Below the pieces are notes generated by a model. That model did not search any database. It was not told the origin of the DNA and saw only the letters and a list, made by a program, of their open reading frames with translations. A DNA stretch of 64,000 nt from Paraburkholderia sp. DHOC27 (lineage in GTDB: Bacteria; Pseudomonadota; Gammaproteobacteria; Burkholderiales; Burkholderiaceae): positions 1,047,864-1,111,863 of the forward strand of contig NZ_QVQV01000001.1 in the NCBI RefSeq assembly GCF_003429005.1, written 5' to 3'. Made by a program: the position numbers and the translations under genes. Below are positions 24,589 through 33,074 of this stretch, piece after piece. How positions within the stretch are numbered: position 1 is the stretch's first letter; each line of letters starts with the position of its first letter.

Positions 24589-25566
24589 CTATTTGACGAT
24601 GCCGATCTTTGCGCGATCTGTCGTCAGCATCACGGCAATCAACGCCATGACGCCGAACACGATGTTTTGCGTAGTGGGTGCGATTCCAACCATGACCGTA
24701 ATGACCCGCAACCAGGCGGTGATGATTCCGCCCACCAGTGCAGCGCCAATGCCGCCCACGCCACCCGAGATTGCGGTGCCACCGAGCACCACGCCCACGA
24801 TGGACAGCAGCAGGAGATTGCCCGCAATGCCAGGCGAGCTGAAGCCAGTGATCGAGCTGAGCAGGACGCCACCAATCCCGGCGCAAAACGCCGACAACGC
24901 GAAGATCAGGCAACGGACGCGGATCGTATTGACGCCCGACATGATGGCGGTGCGCTCACCCGCACCCAGCGCATACAGGTCACGTCCGAAGCGCGTATAG
25001 CGCAGCACGAGGGCAAGTATCGCCATGATGCCCAACACCACGATGATCGAGTTCGGTACCAGCCCGGAGCTTTGCGAGACCCATCCCACGAGGGCATCGT
25101 CGTCGGGAATCGGCAAGGCGGTTGCGTTTGACAACAGCAGGCCTAGCCCCGTGAGAATGCTGAGTGTGGCGAGCGTGGTGATGAAAGAAGGGAGTTGCAG
25201 CTTGGCGTGTACGTAGCCTTGCAGCGCGCCGAACAGAAATGCGCCTAACAGAACCACCGGCGTCGTCCACGGGCCAAAGAGCGGATGCAGGTTGACGATC
25301 AGCACGCCAACCAGCGCGGCGATGCCGGCTACTGAAAGATCGATGCTGCCGGCGAGGATGGGCAGGGTACTGCCCACCACGAGAATCAGCAGCGGCGCGG
25401 CGTCGGTAAAGAAATTGGATAGTCCACCTGAAGAAAGTACACCAGGCGCGAAGATGGAGCTGCCGGCAACCAGCAGAACCAGAACGAGCAATGGTACGAG
25501 CGCGCGTCCCTGGTCTGCATATTTGAAAATTCCTGCACCCGTACCCGCAGATTTGGTGATAGCCAT
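24589..25566 (-). CDS. CUT2-type ABC transporter permease (transporter II, second permease)
   Basis: A 325-residue RbsC-type inner-membrane permease with the motif LAGSIDLSVAG near residue 73 and GGTAISGGVGGIGAALVGG near residue 260. It is the last of four transporter genes running leftward. Together with the permease at 27110 it should form the channel. It follows the ATPase gene by 23 bp. Confidence 0.93.
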   Translation of the reverse strand: MAITKSAGTGAGIFKYADQGRALVPLLVLVLLVAGSSIFAPGVLSSGGLSNFFTDAAPLLILVVGSTLPILAGSIDLSVAGIAALVGVLIVNLHPLFGPWTTPVVLLGAFLFGALQGYVHAKLQLPSFITTLATLSILTGLGLLLSNATALPIPDDDALVGWVSQSSGLVPNSIIVVLGIMAILALVLRYTRFGRDLYALGAGERTAIMSGVNTIRVRCLIFALSAFCAGIGGVLLSSITGFSSPGIAGNLLLLSIVGVVLGGTAISGGVGGIGAALVGGIITAWLRVITVMVGIAPTTQNIVFGVMALIAVMLTTDRAKIGIVK

Positions 25567-25589
25567 GAGTCGATACTCCGTATGTTCGT

Positions 25590-27113
25590 CTACACCATCG
25601 CCCGGACGATGTCTTCCTGACTGGGCAGGTTCCCTTGCCGCAGATCGTAGGAGCCCGTGATACGCCCATCCTTCAGCACGATGACTCGATCAGCGAGTTC
25701 AAGCACTTCTTCGCTGGTGTCCGCAACGAACAGGATGGACATGCCGTTTTGCGCCTGTTCCCTGATCGCTTCGAAGAGGTCGTCGCGGGCACCGGGATCG
25801 AGGCCGCGGCTCGGATGATCGAGGAGAAGCAGCTTGAGCTTCTTCGACATCAACCATTTGCCGAGCACGACTTTTTGCTGGTTGCCGCCGCTCAGGCGTT
25901 CGATGCGGTCTTTGCCAGAGGTGGACTTGACCTTGAGGCGGCTCATCCACTGGCTCGCAGCTGCGCGCTCAGCGCGGTTGTTCACAAAGAAGCGGCTACG
26001 GCCGTATTCCATGCCATAGGTGATGACCATGTTCTGAAACAAGGTGCGCCCGGCAAGCATGCCTTCCAGTCGACGGTTCGAAGGAAGGTAGGCGATCCCA
26101 TTGCGGACCGCTTCGCGCGGATTGAGAGCCAGCGCCGGAACATTGTCGAGGACGATTTCTCCGGATGATGAATCGCCCGCGCCGAACAGAGTCCGGCATA
26201 GCTCTTCGGCCCCGGAACCCTGCACACCGACCAGCCCGACGATTTCGCCACTGGCCACGTCGAGGTCGAAATTCTTGAGCTTCTTGCCGTCACCGAGTTT
26301 TCTGATTTTCAGGCGCGGTGCCGCTGGTTGCTGCTCCGCTTCAGGAACCGACACCTTCCGTTCGTGCAACTCACGTTCATGGCCGACCATCAATTTGTAG
26401 AGACCATCGCGGTCGAGCGTGGCGACCTGTTCATCGGCAACCTTGACGCCATTGGTCATCACGATGACGCGATCCGAAATCTCGAGGATCTCGTCCAGCC
26501 GGTGCGAGATGAAGACGATCGAGGCACGGCTCCTGAGACGCTGGATCTCTCTAAACAGGATCTTGATCTCGTCGGGGTTCAGAACCGAGGTCGGCTCGTC
26601 GAAAAGAATGATGGGGGGATGATCCACCAGTTCTTCGATGGCAAGCACCTTCGCCAGTTCGACCTGCTGACGCTCCGCGAAACTCAACTCCTCGACGGGA
26701 ACGTCGGGCCGGATGTTGACGCCGATCTTTTCGAGTTGAGCGCGTGCCGCGGCGAACAGCGCGTTCCAGCGATACAGACCGCCGCGCGTTGCCCGATTCG
26801 GTTTGTCGATAAAGATGTTCTCGGCGACAGTCAGGTTAGGAACGAGCGATTGCTCCTGGTGGACCATGCCGATGCCAAGCGAGGTTGCCATCGCGGCAGA
26901 GCGGATCTGCACGGGCTTGCCGCGCAGCATCATTTCACCGGAGTCCGGCGCCTGCAATCCAGCCAGTATCTTCATCAAGGTGGATTTTCCGGAGCCATTC
27001 TGACCCACCAGCCCCAGCACTTCCCCCGCGCGCAACTCGAGAGAGAAGTTGTCGAGCGCAATCACCTGACCAAACCGCTTGTTCAGATTCTTCAGTTCAA
27101 GGATGGCACTCAT
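25590..27113 (-). CDS. CUT2-type ABC transporter, double ATP-binding subunit (transporter II)
   Basis: A 507-residue RbsA-like ATPase. The first domain has Walker A VGQNGSGKST (residues 37-46), LSFAERQQVELAKVL and IILFDEPTSVL. The second has the degenerate P-loop GVQGSGAEEL, LSGGNQQKVVLGKW and LLLLDHPSRGLDPG. Walker B of domain 2 reads DHP where DEP is usual, so the second site is probably not catalytic. Its start overlaps the upstream permease stop by 4 bp. It is clearly diverged from the module I ATPase, so the two transporters are not a recent duplication. Confidence 0.93.
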   Translation of the reverse strand: MSAILELKNLNKRFGQVIALDNFSLELRAGEVLGLVGQNGSGKSTLMKILAGLQAPDSGEMMLRGKPVQIRSAAMATSLGIGMVHQEQSLVPNLTVAENIFIDKPNRATRGGLYRWNALFAAARAQLEKIGVNIRPDVPVEELSFAERQQVELAKVLAIEELVDHPPIILFDEPTSVLNPDEIKILFREIQRLRSRASIVFISHRLDEILEISDRVIVMTNGVKVADEQVATLDRDGLYKLMVGHERELHERKVSVPEAEQQPAAPRLKIRKLGDGKKLKNFDLDVASGEIVGLVGVQGSGAEELCRTLFGAGDSSSGEIVLDNVPALALNPREAVRNGIAYLPSNRRLEGMLAGRTLFQNMVITYGMEYGRSRFFVNNRAERAAASQWMSRLKVKSTSGKDRIERLSGGNQQKVVLGKWLMSKKLKLLLLDHPSRGLDPGARDDLFEAIREQAQNGMSILFVADTSEEVLELADRVIVLKDGRITGSYDLRQGNLPSQEDIVRAMV

Positions 27114-28123
27114 TTCACGACCCTCAGCTTGCGGCGCAGGTGGTAGCTCGTCAGGCTGACTGCGACGAGGATGACCGCACCACTGAAAATGTTGCGGGAG
27201 TACGGACCGGCGCCGATCTGGATCAGGCCGTTTCCAAGCACTTCGAGGATGAGCGCGCCAAGTGCTGACTGAAGCGCGCCACCACGGCCGCCACTTAGCA
27301 GGGTTCCGCCCACGACAGCGGCGCTGATTGCGGGGAAAAGCTGTCCCGCGCCGATGTCCGCATTGCCATTGCCGAGCTGACCGGAGAGCAGAATCCCGGC
27401 TAGAGCGGCAATGCCACCGGAGATGACGAAGGCGATGAATTTGTAGCGTTTGACGGGGATGCCGGAAGCGACAACGATTCCCTCATCGCCGCCGATTGCA
27501 TAGATCATTCGACCCACGCGTGTGTACTTGAGAACGGCATGAGCGGCAGCGATGACACCCAGCGCGATAAAGACGTTCAGACTCAGCCCGGCGATATGCA
27601 CGGAGGTGAGCCCGAGCACGAGCGGTTCATGGATGGTGGGAACCCGGTCCGGAAACAGCACCGCTGCCACACCCAGACCGATGAACCACGTGCCGAGCGT
27701 GACGATCAGCGAAGGCGTTTTCCCGACGACATGCAGGACGCCATTCAGTGCGCCGAATGCCACTCCGACGAGGATGGCAATGCAGATGCCACCCAACCCG
27801 AAGTTGTTTCCATTGATACCGTTCGCCACCAGCAGCGAGAGCGTCATGCTCGCTGCGGCGATGATGCCTTGCACGGAGAGATCGATGGCGCCAAGCAGAA
27901 TCACGAAACTGATACCCACCGCCAGAATGGCGGGTACGGCTGCCGCTTCCAGTATCGACTTGAAGTTTCCGATGCTGACAAAACTGCCGGTCGTTATCTG
28001 GAAGGCGAAGATCATCAGGAAGAGAGCGATCAACGGCCCCATGTTCTGAAGCGTCTTCAACGGTAAGGATCGGCTTCTACCCAGGGTCACCCCCTGGCTG
28101 CCCACGCTATGCGACTTTGACAT
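27110..28123 (-). CDS. CUT2-type ABC transporter permease (transporter II, first permease)
   Basis: A 337-residue RbsC-type membrane subunit with LLGAIDLSVQGI and GGTLLSGGRGGALQSALGAL, and hydrophobic segments throughout. GGAGAGATC precedes ATG 28123. It is the second gene of the leftward transporter operon, 50 bp after the binding-protein gene, and it overlaps the ATPase by 4 bp. Confidence 0.93.
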   Translation of the reverse strand: MSKSHSVGSQGVTLGRSRSLPLKTLQNMGPLIALFLMIFAFQITTGSFVSIGNFKSILEAAAVPAILAVGISFVILLGAIDLSVQGIIAAASMTLSLLVANGINGNNFGLGGICIAILVGVAFGALNGVLHVVGKTPSLIVTLGTWFIGLGVAAVLFPDRVPTIHEPLVLGLTSVHIAGLSLNVFIALGVIAAAHAVLKYTRVGRMIYAIGGDEGIVVASGIPVKRYKFIAFVISGGIAALAGILLSGQLGNGNADIGAGQLFPAISAAVVGGTLLSGGRGGALQSALGALILEVLGNGLIQIGAGPYSRNIFSGAVILVAVSLTSYHLRRKLRVVK

Positions 28124-28173
28124 GATCTCTCCAACAACTGTTTAGGCTTGTCCGACTACCTTATCTGGCAGCC

Positions 28174-29280
28174 TCATTTAGCCGCATTCACGCCAACCGG
28201 GATCTGACCGCCCGAGTACTGCCAAAAATCTTTCTTCATGTCCGCGTAGGTGTACTTCGGCGAGTTCGCCTTCAGTTCGAGGTAGTGATCGACGTTGTCC
28301 TTGGTGACAACCTGCTGCTTCAGATAGAAGTCGCGCTGTGCCTTGGTCAGCTTGTCCGGCTGAATGTCGCCGACCGCTGCGGCATGCGCGAGAGCGCTGC
28401 TTACTGCGCCTTGCAGGACCGCATCGTTCCAGACCGTTGCCAGCATGTCGCCGCTCTTCACCATGTCCAGACCGACTTTGGAGCCATCGGAGCCGGTCAC
28501 GAGCACCTTGCCGTTCAGTTGCTTCTCGCGCAACGCGGCGACCGCACCACGCGCCATCGCGTCGTTGGAGGCAAAGATGCCGTTCAGCGAGTCGCCGTAG
28601 CGGGCGAGCCATGTGCGCGTAATCGTTTGAGCTTTGGTTTCCTGCCAGTCACCTACCTGCGTGTCGACCAGCTTCATGCCCGGGCATTCCGCGAGCGCTT
28701 TCTTCAAACCTTCCATGCGCTGAAAGGCGGGCGGCGTGGACGGTACGCCTTCAATCGCCGCAATCTGGCCTTTGCCGCCGAGTGCCGTGCATAGCGCCTT
28801 GGCCTGCATGTAGCCCGATTCGACGCCATCGAAGGAGGTGTGCGCCACCCATTTGCCGTCACCCGTGTCCCACGGATGCAGGTTCTCTGGACGGTTCCAG
28901 ATGGTGACGGTGTAGACGCCGGCCTTGGCAGAGCGGTCCACGACCGCTTTCACATACGCGTTGGAGGTTGCGTCGACGACCAGCGAACAGCCGGAGCAAC
29001 CACCCGCGTAGATGGCACCGAGTTGCGCCAGCAACTGGTCGCCCTGGTAATTGTCGGCGATCACCGTGGACTTCGTTCCCATAGACTGGGCGATGTCATC
29101 GACGCCGCGAATGTATTCCGCCCAGTATTCCGATGCGGTTTCGTCGATGCCTGCAATCAGCTTCCCGGCAGGCGGGGCGGCAAGCGCCGTGGGGACGTTG
29201 AACAGCATGCCGGTCATGAAGGCGGTAACGGAAAGAACCGCCGAAAGTGATTTCAAGCCAGGCTGGCTACGTGATGTCAT
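28174..29280 (-). CDS. CUT2-type sugar ABC transporter, periplasmic substrate-binding protein (transporter II)
   Basis: A 368-residue ribose-type binding protein with a signal peptide (about residues 1-34, ending TALAAPP). The body begins KLIAGIDETASEYWAEYIRG. A CSGC pair lies in the first lobe and could form a disulfide. SNDAMARGAVAALREK and VTGSDGSKVGLDMVKSG are typical hinge and second-lobe motifs. The ligand is unknown. GGAG lies six bases before the ATG. Upstream lies a 423-bp divergent region with two IclR-like palindromes shared with the Dabb-EboE-BKACE operon, which suggests co-regulation. Confidence 0.92.
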   Translation of the reverse strand: MTSRSQPGLKSLSAVLSVTAFMTGMLFNVPTALAAPPAGKLIAGIDETASEYWAEYIRGVDDIAQSMGTKSTVIADNYQGDQLLAQLGAIYAGGCSGCSLVVDATSNAYVKAVVDRSAKAGVYTVTIWNRPENLHPWDTGDGKWVAHTSFDGVESGYMQAKALCTALGGKGQIAAIEGVPSTPPAFQRMEGLKKALAECPGMKLVDTQVGDWQETKAQTITRTWLARYGDSLNGIFASNDAMARGAVAALREKQLNGKVLVTGSDGSKVGLDMVKSGDMLATVWNDAVLQGAVSSALAHAAAVGDIQPDKLTKAQRDFYLKQQVVTKDNVDHYLELKANSPKYTYADMKKDFWQYSGGQIPVGVNAAK

Positions 29281-29446
29281 GCTTGTCTCCGTGTTAGTTA
29301 TCCGCGAACTCGGTTATTCGCTGGCAAGGGTCTTCAGCTGGGAAGCTGGAATCTCTCGTTTGTACGAACAGTATGAGAGGTTCTGCAGGCCTGAGGAACA
29401 ATAGTTTCGCGCTGTGGAATTGAGAAGAGAGCACGCCTTAATTGAG

Positions 29447-29465
29447 TTTTCCACCCACTGGAAAA
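29447..29465. promoter_or_regulatory. IclR-type operator candidate, site 1
   Basis: TTTTCCA-CCCAC-TGGAAAA, perfect 7-bp arms around 5 bp. The TTCCA...TGGAA layout resembles operators of IclR-family regulators. 15 of 19 positions match site 2. Confidence 0.55.
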
Positions 29466-29537
29466 ATCATACGGGTTAGCCCGAAGAAGAGCGGGCGAAA
29501 GACGCTCAAAACCCATCCACACGGTACGTACAGTCAC

Positions 29538-29556
29538 TTTTCCACGCAGCGGAAAT
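29538..29556. promoter_or_regulatory. IclR-type operator candidate, site 2
   Basis: TTTTCC-ACGCAGC-GGAAAT, 91 bp from site 1 and nearly the same sequence, closer to the Dabb gene. Two sites in one divergent region suggest control of both operons by one regulator. Confidence 0.5.
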
Positions 29557-29703
29557 TACATTTCCTTCCACTCACGCTATCGGCGGTCAATCGCGAGCCT
29601 TATAGTCACCGACACCAGGCGCGTGGCGGAGGTAGCTGTCGTGACGTGAGAATCAATGGGTGTTGCCACGGCCAATGACAGAGTGGGATGTATAAGGCAA
29701 AAC

Positions 29704-30009
29704 ATGATCAAACATATCGTCATGTGGCAGATCAGCGGATCTTCGAACGAAGAGAGAGCGCGCTCGATGGATCTGGTCAAGCGCGCATTCGAATCGTTGA
29801 ATGGAAAGATACCCGGCATGCGAATGCTCGAAATCGGCATTGATACGAGCCGGGTCGACTATGCATGCGACGTCGTGCTCTATTCGGAATTCGATTCAGC
29901 CGAAGCATTGTCGAGTTATGCGAATCATCCTGAACACCTGAAGGTAAGGGAGATGGTCGGGGGCGTTCGCATCGCAAGGCATCAGGTCGACTATCACACC
30001 GCAGCCTGA
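29704..30009 (+). CDS. Dabb (stress-responsive alpha/beta barrel) protein
   Basis: A 101-residue dimeric alpha+beta barrel protein. The start MIKHIVMWQI and the end HLKVREMVGGVRIARHQVDY are typical of the Dabb family. The same fold occurs in plant olivetolic acid cyclase and in small bacterial isomerases, so an enzymatic role in ring formation or aromatisation is possible but unproven. ATG 29704 starts the conserved beta strand. It is the first gene of a rightward operon with the EboE and BKACE-like genes. Confidence 0.85.
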   Translation: MIKHIVMWQISGSSNEERARSMDLVKRAFESLNGKIPGMRMLEIGIDTSRVDYACDVVLYSEFDSAEALSSYANHPEHLKVREMVGGVRIARHQVDYHTAA

Positions 30010-30099
30010 CTTTGATCAGGCAGTAAAGCGGGCATCGTGGCGTGCGCGCGAGACGCAGGCACCGCAAGCGATGCGCTATTTGTATTCAGGAGATATTTG

Positions 30100-31299
30100 A
30101 TGGACATCGGTAACAGGCTTGGACACCTTTCCTACTCGACCCTCGTGCATCCGGGCGATAACTGGGCGCAGATTCGCGAGAGCATTCACAAGTATTTGCC
30201 TGAAGTGAAGAAGCGTGTTTCGCCGAATGCGCCATTTGGCGTGTCGATCCGGCTCGCGGCTGCGACGGCTGCGGAACTGGTGAGCAACAGCAAGGAGCGC
30301 GACGACATCAAACGCTTCTTCAAGGAGAACGACCTCTACGTGTACACGGCCAATGCCTTTGTGTACGGTAGCTTCAAGAACACGCTGGTGAAAGAACAGG
30401 TGTACGAGCCCGACTGGCATTCGGAAGAGCGGCTGCAATACACGAAGAACGTCGCCGATATTCTCGCCGACCTCGCACCCGCCGGCGTTGCACCTTCCAT
30501 TCAGACTGCGCCGCTCGCTTTTCGTCCGAAGGTCAAGACGCCTGAATATCTGGCGACGATGACGCGCAACCTGTTGCGAATGGTTGCGCACCTCGCCGAC
30601 CTGGAGAGTCGAACGGGCCGTCGCGTCACACTCGCGATCGAACCCGAACCCGCCTGCTATCTGGAAACAACGGACGATGTCGTGACGTACTTCCAGGAGC
30701 ATCTCTATTCGGGCGCGGCGGCGCGTCAACTGGCAGAAATCAGTGGGATGCCGGTTTCCGAGGCGATTGGCGCGTTGCGGCGATATGTGGGGATTGTCTA
30801 TGACATTTGCCATCAGGCAGTCGAGTACGAGGATATTCGCGCGTCGTTGAACCGGCTCGTCGATGCCGGCGTGCCGATTTTCAAGCTGCAGGAGGCGTCT
30901 GCGGTTCGGGTCGCCGAGGTGACGCAAGAGGTCGTGGACGGCCTCAAGAAATTCGCCGACACCATCTATCTGACGCAGACAACCGAAAAGAAGGACGGAA
31001 AGATCACGCAGTATCTGAATCTCGAGGACGCATTCAAAGCGTGGGAAAAGGATCCGGGACCGCGCGAATGGCGAATTCATTTCCACGTTCCGGTGTTTCT
31101 CGAAGAACTGGGCTTGCTCGGCACAACGCGTTTTGCGATCGAAGACGCGTTGGCGCTGCACCGTGAGCTTCCCTTGTCGACGCATCTCGAGATCGAAACC
31201 TACACGTGGGATGTGTTGCCGAATCACCTCAAAACTGGCGACATTGTCGACTACGTGTCTCGTGAACTCGATTGGGTAAAGTCGAAACTGTTCGACTGA
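30100..31299 (+). CDS. eboE: EboE-family xylose-isomerase-like TIM-barrel protein
   Basis: A 399-residue TIM-barrel protein matching the EboE family of the ebo (eustigmatophyte/scytonemin) operons. Marks are IGNRLGHLSYSTLVHPGDNW, VSPNAPFGVSIRLAAATAAEL, YVYTANAFVYGSF, VYEPDWHSEERLQYT, TLAIEPEPACYLETT, GIVYDICHQAVEYED, FHVPVF and HLEIETYTWDVLP. Glu, His and Asp residues in these blocks look like a metal site of the sugar isomerase/inosose dehydratase superfamily. None of eboA, eboB, eboC, eboD or eboF is present here. With a CUT2 transporter and dehydrogenases as neighbours, isomerisation or dehydration of a cyclitol-like compound is a reasonable guess. ATG 30100 has AGGAG upstream. Confidence 0.83.
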   Translation: MDIGNRLGHLSYSTLVHPGDNWAQIRESIHKYLPEVKKRVSPNAPFGVSIRLAAATAAELVSNSKERDDIKRFFKENDLYVYTANAFVYGSFKNTLVKEQVYEPDWHSEERLQYTKNVADILADLAPAGVAPSIQTAPLAFRPKVKTPEYLATMTRNLLRMVAHLADLESRTGRRVTLAIEPEPACYLETTDDVVTYFQEHLYSGAAARQLAEISGMPVSEAIGALRRYVGIVYDICHQAVEYEDIRASLNRLVDAGVPIFKLQEASAVRVAEVTQEVVDGLKKFADTIYLTQTTEKKDGKITQYLNLEDAFKAWEKDPGPREWRIHFHVPVFLEELGLLGTTRFAIEDALALHRELPLSTHLEIETYTWDVLPNHLKTGDIVDYVSRELDWVKSKLFD

Positions 31300-31344
31300 A
31301 ACTGGACCCGACCGTCGCTAGCGGCTACTCAGGAGTAGACGAAT

Positions 31345-32169
31345 ATGAATTCGGTTTGCATCATCAATACCTTGATTCCGTATTTCAATGAGGAAGGCGA
31401 CGAGATACCTCAAGGCAGTGCCGCCGAATTCGGAACGCTGTTAAAGGCGCTGCTCGAACAGGGCGCGAGTGTTCTAAACCTGGGACCCGTCGCGCACAAA
31501 CTGCGAACGGAGGAGAGCGTCGCTCAGCTGGTGCGGATCATTCGCGACGTTAGACAGACTTACCCGGAAGCGATCTTTCAGCTTGCCGCACGCAATCTGG
31601 CTGAGCTGGATATCTTGCTGAAGCAATTTCACATGCTGATGCCTGACATCGTGTCGGTGCCGCTGGATATTTTCTGCGATGAAGCGGCAACCGGCTCATT
31701 GCGCGATTTCGCCAGCGCGCTGCGTAGTTCTGGCTCGAGAATGGCACTAGACGTGCATGATCTTTCGATGGTTTTCCGTGCTGTGAGACTGCAACACGAC
31801 GGTCTGCTGGACGGGCCGCTGCGCATCAATCTGCATTTCGATCAGGAGCGCGGCGTGCCACCTGACCGGCATGCCTTCACCTTTTTCGTGCAGACGCTCA
31901 GACGGCTCGCGCCTGAGGCGACGTGGTCGGGATTCGGCGGCAGAAAATGCGAACTCGAACTGGCGCGCTGGTCGATGGAAATGGGCGGGCATTGCAGGGC
32001 AATCGAAACGCACGGGCAAACCGGGGCGAGCGCGCACGCAGCGCGTGAGACGCCGATCCTCTCGAAAGTCATACAGCTTTGCAAGGAGTACGGGCGGCGG
32101 CCGGCATCGCCCGGAGAGGCGAGGCATGTGCTTTCGCTGGACAGTGCGACGCATACGTCGCTGGTGTAG
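31345..32169 (+). CDS. BKACE-like (3-keto-5-aminohexanoate cleavage enzyme family) protein with altered zinc site
   Basis: A 274-residue TIM barrel with the outline of the beta-keto acid cleavage enzyme family: GASVLNLGPVAHK, PDIVSVPLDIFCDEAATGS, FVQTLRRLAPEATWSGFGGRKCELELARWSMEMGGHCRAIETH, and the closing GRRPASPGEARHVL. In BKACE enzymes the third strand carries HLHVR with two zinc-binding histidines; here those positions are Asn45 and Gly47. The later RxGLED motif reads RAIETH. Classical zinc-dependent cleavage therefore looks unlikely, and the reaction is unknown. It follows EboE by 45 bp with AGGAG before the ATG, so the two probably act together. Confidence 0.75.
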   Translation: MNSVCIINTLIPYFNEEGDEIPQGSAAEFGTLLKALLEQGASVLNLGPVAHKLRTEESVAQLVRIIRDVRQTYPEAIFQLAARNLAELDILLKQFHMLMPDIVSVPLDIFCDEAATGSLRDFASALRSSGSRMALDVHDLSMVFRAVRLQHDGLLDGPLRINLHFDQERGVPPDRHAFTFFVQTLRRLAPEATWSGFGGRKCELELARWSMEMGGHCRAIETHGQTGASAHAARETPILSKVIQLCKEYGRRPASPGEARHVLSLDSATHTSLV

Positions 32170-32377
32170 CGGGGCTTGCTGTTTCGGCTCTCCCGCGTGC
32201 GTCTTGATATAGAAAAACGCTCAATCACAACTGCGGCAACCCGCCGTCCGTACAGCGTGGCGGGATTCAAACTGCCCGGCGGCCGCATGAGTCGCAGCCA
32301 TGTGTCGCTTCCAGAAGGCGTCCGCCCACATCACTCCCACGCTTGCCCGCACGGTGGCAAAGTGTCCTATACTGATG

Positions 32378-32389
32378 TAGCTGCATCTA
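32378..32389. promoter_or_regulatory. Candidate MarR operator upstream of the MarR gene
   Basis: TAGCTGCATCTA, part of the imperfect dyad GATGTAGCTGCATC, lies just after a possible -10 TATACT (32368-32373). TAGTTGCATATA (33028-33039), before the tautomerase, matches it at 10 of 12 positions. Confidence 0.4.
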
Positions 32390-32459
32390 ATTTCATCCAC
32401 TTCTGTCCGTTTGCTGGTTTTTTTGCTCGCTGGGCAGGGGCTTGTTATCGGCGCCAGGA

Positions 32460-32891
32460 ATGTTCACAGACTGCTATTGCACCCAATTCCGACGTTCGGC
32501 GAACGCCTTGACCAGCGTATACGACGAGGCCCTACGCCCAATCGGGCTGAAAATCACGCAGTTTTCGCTGCTGAGGGCGCTTGAGCGTCTGGAAGCCGCA
32601 ACGTACACGGAAGTTGCCGCCGAAGTGGCGCTAGACAAGACAACGATCTCGCGCAATCTAAAGATCCTGATTGATTCAGGTTGGGTGGTGGTTTCAGCAG
32701 ACGAAGACGCCCGCTACAAAGTGGCGCAGCTGAGCCCTGCTGGAAAAAAATTGCTGCGCCGCGCCGAGCCGCACTGGGAAGTGGCGCAGAAGAAGGTCGA
32801 GAGCGAAGTTCAGCGTTTCATGAAGGGGCCGGCGAACAAACGTCTCCTCGAAGCCCTCGAGTCCTTGCAACAAGCTGGCACTACTGTCTAG
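32460..32891 (+). CDS. MarR-family regulator with N-terminal Cys-x-Cys
   Basis: A 143-residue winged-helix regulator. The dimerisation helix is followed by the HTH (TYTEVAAEVALDKTTISRNLKILIDSGWV) and the wing (SADEDARYKVAQLSPAGKKLL). Cys5 and Cys7 in MFTDCYCTQFRR could sense oxidants or electrophiles, a known theme among MarR proteins. ATG 32460 is chosen; a longer frame to 32442 exists. It is co-directional with the tautomerase gene 183 bp downstream, whose upstream region carries a similar sequence motif, so that gene is the likely target. Confidence 0.86.
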   Translation: MFTDCYCTQFRRSANALTSVYDEALRPIGLKITQFSLLRALERLEAATYTEVAAEVALDKTTISRNLKILIDSGWVVVSADEDARYKVAQLSPAGKKLLRRAEPHWEVAQKKVESEVQRFMKGPANKRLLEALESLQQAGTTV

Positions 32892-32906
32892 GTTAATCTG
32901 TAGTCA

Positions 32907-32929
32907 CCGGGTAAACACCTGTTACCCGG
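32907..32929 (+). terminator. Hairpin after the MarR gene
   Basis: CCGGGTAA (32907-32914) and TTACCCGG (32922-32929) form a perfect 8-bp stem with a 7-base loop, 15 bp after the MarR stop. No T-run follows, so it may be a weak terminator or a protein site. Confidence 0.5.
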
Positions 32930-32947
32930 CAGCTTCGTCGCCAATAA

Positions 32948-33039
32948 GATGTACCTACAACTACATCGAACTGAAGCTGCAATCGTATGTAAGTTATCAG
33001 CACATCGAGCGCCGCAGGTCGTCTGCATAGTTGCATATA
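32948..33039. promoter_or_regulatory. Candidate MarR sites upstream of the tautomerase gene
   Basis: GATGTA-N8-TACATC spans 32948-32967 and overlaps CAACTACATC, whose complement GATGTAGTTG resembles the site before the MarR gene. TAGTTGCATATA lies at 33028-33039. Together these suggest repressor binding at the tautomerase promoter. Confidence 0.4.
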
Positions 33040-33074
33040 CATCAAATGTCATTGTTTCGAGCTAGGAGTCGTCC

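Larger units (their letters stand above)
29281..29703. other. 423-bp divergent intergenic region, transporter II / Dabb-EboE operon
   Basis: No gene is seen. The region holds divergent promoters and two similar palindromes (29447-29465 and 29538-29556, listed separately). The stretch 29400-29580 is noticeably richer in A+T than the flanking genes. Confidence 0.6.

Noticed and set aside
30076..31227. A 383-codon minus-strand frame
   Set aside because: It is the complement of the EboE gene and has no protein-like pattern of its own.
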